64,000 nt of DNA from Tetracentron sinense (lineage: Eukaryota; Streptophyta; Magnoliopsida; Trochodendrales; Trochodendraceae). The notes beneath the pieces were generated by a model. That model did no database searches. It was not told the DNA's origin and was given only the letters and a program-made list of their open reading frames with translations. Both the position numbers and the translations under genes were made by a program. The DNA is taken from positions 43,409,965-43,473,964 of the forward strand of contig CM026557.1 in the NCBI GenBank assembly GCA_015143295.1, in the 5' to 3' direction. The number at the start of each line of letters is the position of its first letter. Within the stretch, counting starts at the first letter, position 1. Positions 36,794 through 42,700 of the stretch are shown in pieces.

Positions 36794-39700
36794 CCTCGTC
36801 TAGCCAGGCCTAATCGCCTAGGCATTGGTTAGATGCCTTGACTACAGTGATAAATACCATATAGAGGTCTTTTATCTTCGCTCCAAACTTTTTCATCCCA
36901 CGCTAGTTAGTACAACTTTAGACATTTTCTTTATTCTTGTACATAGGTACCACAATACTACACCTTCATGCTTCTGGTATTTACCTAGTCTTCATAATAT
37001 TATTAAACAACTTTGTAAGTCATGATATGCCAATTTCTTCTATACATTTTCACACTTAAATGGAACATCGTCCGGTTTCAAGGCCTTTCCTATCTTCGTT
37101 TCATTCTAGTTGGAGTTTTTTTTTTCTTCTATTACCCAAATTCTACGAAAATAACAATGGTCTTTAGTCTTCATTAAGTGTCTCCGCCTTGTTCGAGGTG
37201 TTGTGTGCAATCTTCATTCAATAACTTTTGAAAATATCATTTTCATCTCTCTTCATACAAGTACTATCTGATCGTCGCTTTTAATGCATATAACATAATC
37301 TAGGTCTCTAGATTTCCTCTCCCTAATCTTTTAGGTTTTTTATATACATTTTCTCACCATCTCTTGTGCCTAACTTATTACATAAGTCATCAGATGTCTA
37401 TTATTTAACTTGACTTATTACTCTCTCAATTATATATATATATTTCAATAATTTCCTAGATTTTCCTCGTTTCTAGTTCTTTGCCAAGTCTTGTAGCAAG
37501 GCCTCTTTTCTCTAACGGCCTTTTGAACTCATAACTCTATAAGTTTCTTTATGTGGATGGTGCCAAAAGGGCAATTTGGTCAGTGCTACCGGGAGCCATC
37601 TCATGGGGCATTTGGAAAGAGAGAAATATGAGAGTTTTTGATAATTCCTCATCCTCCATATCTCACATCCAAGATGGTATCTGATTAGTAATCTTGGAGT
37701 AGGTATCCATCTGGAATAGAGGAGTAGATCTGAGCCGAGTGCTGGTTTGATTTCGTGCCCCAAAATCCCGCCTAGGAGTTAGGTGTGACTTTGAGCGTAA
37801 CTAATCTTTCATGACAAAGCATCCTGTATAAAATACACAAGACATATATATAGCGGAAGTGACAAACATAGCGGAAGCGTAAACTGAAAATTTCTTTTAT
37901 ACATACACTATATTCTAAGTTTGTATAAAAGATTACATAACCAAAAAAATGAAGTGGACATGCCCACTCATCAAAATACAAAATAAAATCTCTCTCAATG
38001 ATATCTAGGATAAGGCCACCTATCTAGGTTCCTATCCTCCTCTGGCTGAGCCTCTGCTGGCTCCTCCACACCGTAATCCTCCTCGATCCAAGGATCGAGA
38101 GCACAAATGTCGAATGGACCTGCCGACATAAAATGTACGGCTGAGCATGAAATAATCAGCGTATACAATCTACTAGCTAACAATTATATACTTAATAATA
38201 TCATATGAAACTTTAAGCAACAGATAATAATACATGCTTTAAACCAAACATAGAAATCATACTTCAAAAACTTAACTTAACCGTGCACATCTTTTCAAAA
38301 TCCGTCTTATGAACTTTCGTAAAACCAAAATATGTCTTATGAGATTTCCTTTCTTATGAGTTACTTATGTGCTTATGAGTTCTTGTGAGCTTATGAGTCT
38401 TATGAGTTATTGTGAGCTTATGAGTTTTATGAGCTTATGAGCCTCGTCACCGATCTTAGACTTGATCCGTAGAGATTTCTGAAACGATCTTAGACTTGAT
38501 CTGCAGAGACTTGTAAAACGATCTTAAACTGGATCCTTATGAGCCCTTATGAGAACTTATGAGCACTTGTAAGTCTTATGAGTACTTGTGAGCCTTATGA
38601 GCGCTAATGAGCATTCTTATGAGTTCTTATGAGAGCCTTGCGAGACTTATGATCCTTAGAGAATTCGTAATCGATCTTAGACTTACGATCCTTAGAGAAT
38701 TTGTAACCGATCTTAGACTTTGCCAACCCTTAGTTTGGCCTTGTTAGTGCTTATGAGTTATTCTTTTTCTTATGAGATTTCCTTTAAAACCTTTTCTTAT
38801 GACTTTGAAATATCATGCTTATGATAAAACTTATCATATGAGAATCATGAGTGCATAATGTACTTGTGAGTAATTATACTATACTTGGAAAGCTTAGACA
38901 TCCTAAGCATACTTATATAAATCATGGAAGCATTATAATGTACTTATAAACCATTGAACATAATCATATAAAGCTTATGGACATCATAGTAAGCATAGAA
39001 CACCCATACATATTCGAGCATAGTCATGGATTACTATTTATAGTAATGGCATAACATCAATCATGGCTACTAAGCCTATTTCATCACATCTTGCTTAGAA
39101 TCATAGTTTCTTTGAGGAAAATCAATACCAAATCCAAGCATAAAACATATTTACCTTTTAATTGAAAAACTTAACTTTAAAACCCTTATTTCTAGGTTGA
39201 ATCATAACAATGTTAGAGAATAGGTGTATTTACTTATAAAATTATAACAAAACTAAATTATAGAAGGTATTTACCTTGTTTGAGATTGAATCTACACTTG
39301 AGAAATCCCTTGAACACGAGATTCGAGTATGAGGATGAAGATCCATGCTCGAGGAAGAAGATCCAAGCTTGAGGAAACAAGAATTTGAGCTCTCCTTTGA
39401 TCTAATAAAATCCCCCCTTTAAAAACCCTAGCTCTCTCCCTTTTTCTCCCAAAATCTCTTTTAGGTTTGGTGTAACCCTAAACCCTGCGAAATGGGCTTG
39501 TATTTATAAGCCGAGGGTGATTAAAGCCTTAATTTGCCCTTAAAAATAGCTCACAAAGGAAAAACCCCAATTTACTAAAGGTCGGTCAACCGGCCAGGGT
39601 GGGCGGTCGACAGACTAAGGCTGGAAAGCCCCTGTTACGACCAAGTTTCATACAGTCGGTCGATCGGCTGGAAGGGCGGTCGACCGGCCTCGAGCACAAC

Positions 39701-42700
39701 CCTACTGTCATCCCATTTTTGGGCATTTTGGGGACAGTTGGTCGACTGGCCAGAGGGGGCGGTCGACAGACCCTTGAACATAACACATTGTGGCCCATTT
39801 TTGGGCCACTTCCATATAGTCGGCCTGGAGGGGCGGTCGACCGGCCTTCACCAGAATTGGCCATTTTCCCTTCTTTTCTCCATTTTTCACACTTAAAGTG
39901 TTTCCACTCCTCCCTTAGCTCACTTAAAGTATTTCCACTCTTTTTCCTTGGCTTTAACATCCACACACACATTTAGTTTGGTGGTGGTGTTGGGTTGTAA
40001 AGCGGGTACTCTACCTGCAACCTACTTAGGTTTGCCTCTTGGAGCTCGATTCAAATCAGTGGAGGCTTGGTATCCAGTTTTGACTCGTTTTTCAAAGAAA
40101 TTAGAAGGATGGAAATCCTTGTATCTATCAAAAGGAGGCCGACTCACTCGTTTGGAAAGTACCCTTAGTAGCCCCCCCACATATTTCATGTCCATCCTCA
40201 CTATTCCTATCTCAGTGGCTGGTAAACTGGAAAGACTGTAGAGAAAATTCCTTTGGAATGAACGAGTTGAGAAATATAAATATCACATGGTGGAATGGAA
40301 GGCCATCACGAATCCAATCAAACAGGGAGGATTGAATCTCCAACCTTTGGCGAAAGTGAATAAGGCATTATTGGGCAAATGACTATGGAGGTTTGGAGAG
40401 GAAAGAGATAGTCTGTGGAGAAAAGTCATTGTGGCAAAATATGGGGCTGCGTCAGTTTGGGAACCAAAAGCGGTAAAAGGATCCTATGGGGTTGGCCTAT
40501 GGAAAGCCATTCTTATCGTGAGCCCACCATTTTTCAAACACATTAGGTTTAGGCTGGGGAATGGATCCGAGGTCAGGTTTTGGGAAGACATTTGGTGTGG
40601 GCAGAGTTCCCTTCAAAGGGACTTCGGGAATCTCTTTTCCTTAGCTCTGGATAAAAATTCATCCGTGGCTTCATGCTTTTAGGAGAGTGGCGATTCTGCA
40701 GTTTGGTCTCCTAGGTTTAGACGCAACCTAAATGACTGGGAAATTGAAGAATTCTTTAGTATGTTCAACCGTGTGTCTTGTGTCAAACTGGGCCTACATA
40801 GAAGGGATGCCAGAGTTTGGTTAGAGGACAACAAAGGGCAATTCACTGTGAGATCCTTCTTACTATCGTTGCGGGTCATCCCATCTCTCCTTTTCCATAT
40901 CGAGCTGTATGGAATCCAGACATTCCATCTAAGGTATCTTTCTTCCTCTGGACGGCTACACTGGATAAGATTCTCACATGTGACCATTTGCAACATAGAG
41001 GGTGGACGATGACCAATCGTTGCTTTCTTTGTCTCGAGGTGGAGGAGACGGTAGACCACCTTCTTCTCCATTGTCCTTTTGCTTATGTCATTTGGGGCCA
41101 ATTCCTTCGCCAACTGGATATCGTCTGGATCTTTCCTGGCTCCCTTCGGAGTTCCTTATCAGGTTGGTTTTCGAATTCGTTGGAGGGTTCAACTTCGATG
41201 ATTTGGGAAATGCTTCCGGGTGCCATAGGGCGGTCTCTTTGGAAAGAGCGAAATAGGCGGGTTTTCGATGGTATTGGTTCCACTAAGGGTCTATATATCA
41301 AAAAGCTAGACAGTTGATCTTAGCTTGGTGTGCCATAAAAAAAGATTTCGACGTTGAGGGGTGGCTACATAGGCTAAAATAGTGTCCTTTTTATTTCCTC
41401 AGTTATGGTTTTGCTTTAGCATGTTATGTGTTTTTCCAATTTCCTTGCTTCTAGGTCTCTGGTTCATATTTTGTGTGAACCTTTTATTTGCTTTTGATTA
41501 GTTGTACTATTTGCATGCTTCTATTTATATCATGTCTCGTTTACCTATAAAAAATAAAATACATAGAAGGCCCTTTTGGCCTAAAAGTCACTATTCAACG
41601 ACACTATTCACCAACTAGGAACTTGAGTTCCGGGGTTCTACAGATGACAGATATCAACATTCAGGATCGGTTAGGATATCATATGGGATTTAGTTTACGA
41701 CAGTGTAAACTTTTTATGTACTTTACTCTTTATCTTCTTGTGCTCGTTTCCATCTTTGATTAATATATAGTCTTGCATTATTGATAATTTTTTATTTTTA
41801 TTTTTATGTGATTGATTTTATTTATTTATTTCAGATTTACCCTAAAACTTCTTTTTCCAAATTTTTTTTAATACAATTGGTCATTTCATCCCATATTTTC
41901 GTAATTTCTGCTTCTAAGTTCTATGTTCCTTCCTTTACCAATTTATCCCTAAAAGTAACCACCGGCTTCTTTTTGATTCTGCCACCTTATTTTTTGGCTC
42001 ATTTGTCATTTCGTTTGTTTTTTTTCAACTCTTGATATTAAGATCCATGACCTCTAACCTATGTTGTCCGACTAGACTCTCTCTTGGAATAACCTTACAA
42101 TCTTTGCATGTATGTAACTCATTTCTCCTTTGTATGAAAAAAAATCAATATAATCTGACTCTACTCTCTAGTATGTTCTACTTTTGAAAGTCACCATATG
42201 CTTATTTATTTTTTGAAAGTATGTATTTGTTATTGCGAGGTCATATGTCATCGCAAACTCCTGAATCGTATCTCCCATCTCATTTCTATCACTATGCCCT
42301 TGCCCCCCCCATGTACCCTATCATATGGTCTACTTTCTTTTCCTATATGACCATTTAAATTCCCCCTCTTATAAATATCTTTTCACGTTCAGGGATTTCT
42401 TGAATCAATCCATCAATCTCCTCCCAAAATTTCTTCTTAATGCTTTCTTTGAATCCTACTTGGGATGCATAAGCACTAATAATGTTGAATACAGCCTCAC
42501 CTAACATTATTTTAGGGTGGTGCTAGGCGCACCTCCACAATTATTGATATACACCATTATTAGAAAAATGTCTAAGTGAAACTCCAAAAAGATGTTAAAA
42601 GACTTAAAAAGCCCTCTTCTTCTTCATCTTTCTTCTTGACCAAAAAGAATCCTGCAACTCATTTTTCCATCCAACCAAAAGAGAAAGGGAGAAGGCTCCG

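Larger units (their letters stand above)
37784..41642 (-). mobile_element. LTR (probably solo) of a gypsy-type element, reverse strand, with an L1 piece inside
   Basis: Read on the reverse strand it begins TGTAGAACCCCGGAACTC at 41642, as in many plant chromovirus LTRs, and ends in CTCAAAGTCACA near 37784. A TATA-like GGCTTATAAATACAAGCCC lies near 39500-39520. Without the L1 insertion (about 39980-41565) the LTR is ~2.3 kb. There is no internal coding region, so it is probably solo. The flanks TTAGG and GATGA do not match, so the ends are uncertain. Fossil. Confidence 0.5.

Noticed and set aside
38330-39855. CRISPR-like array
   Set aside because: Spacing and units are degenerate, the context is a plant LTR, and CRISPR arrays are not expected in plant nuclear DNA.
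39586-39976. Two overlapping 125-128-codon frames on opposite strands
   Set aside because: Produced by the GGTCGACCGGCC repeat in an LTR.
37779-41647. A target duplication proving the solo LTR at 37.8-41.6 kb
   Set aside because: The flanking 5-mers TTAGG and GATGA do not match, so the LTR call rests on its ends and TATA-like box only.
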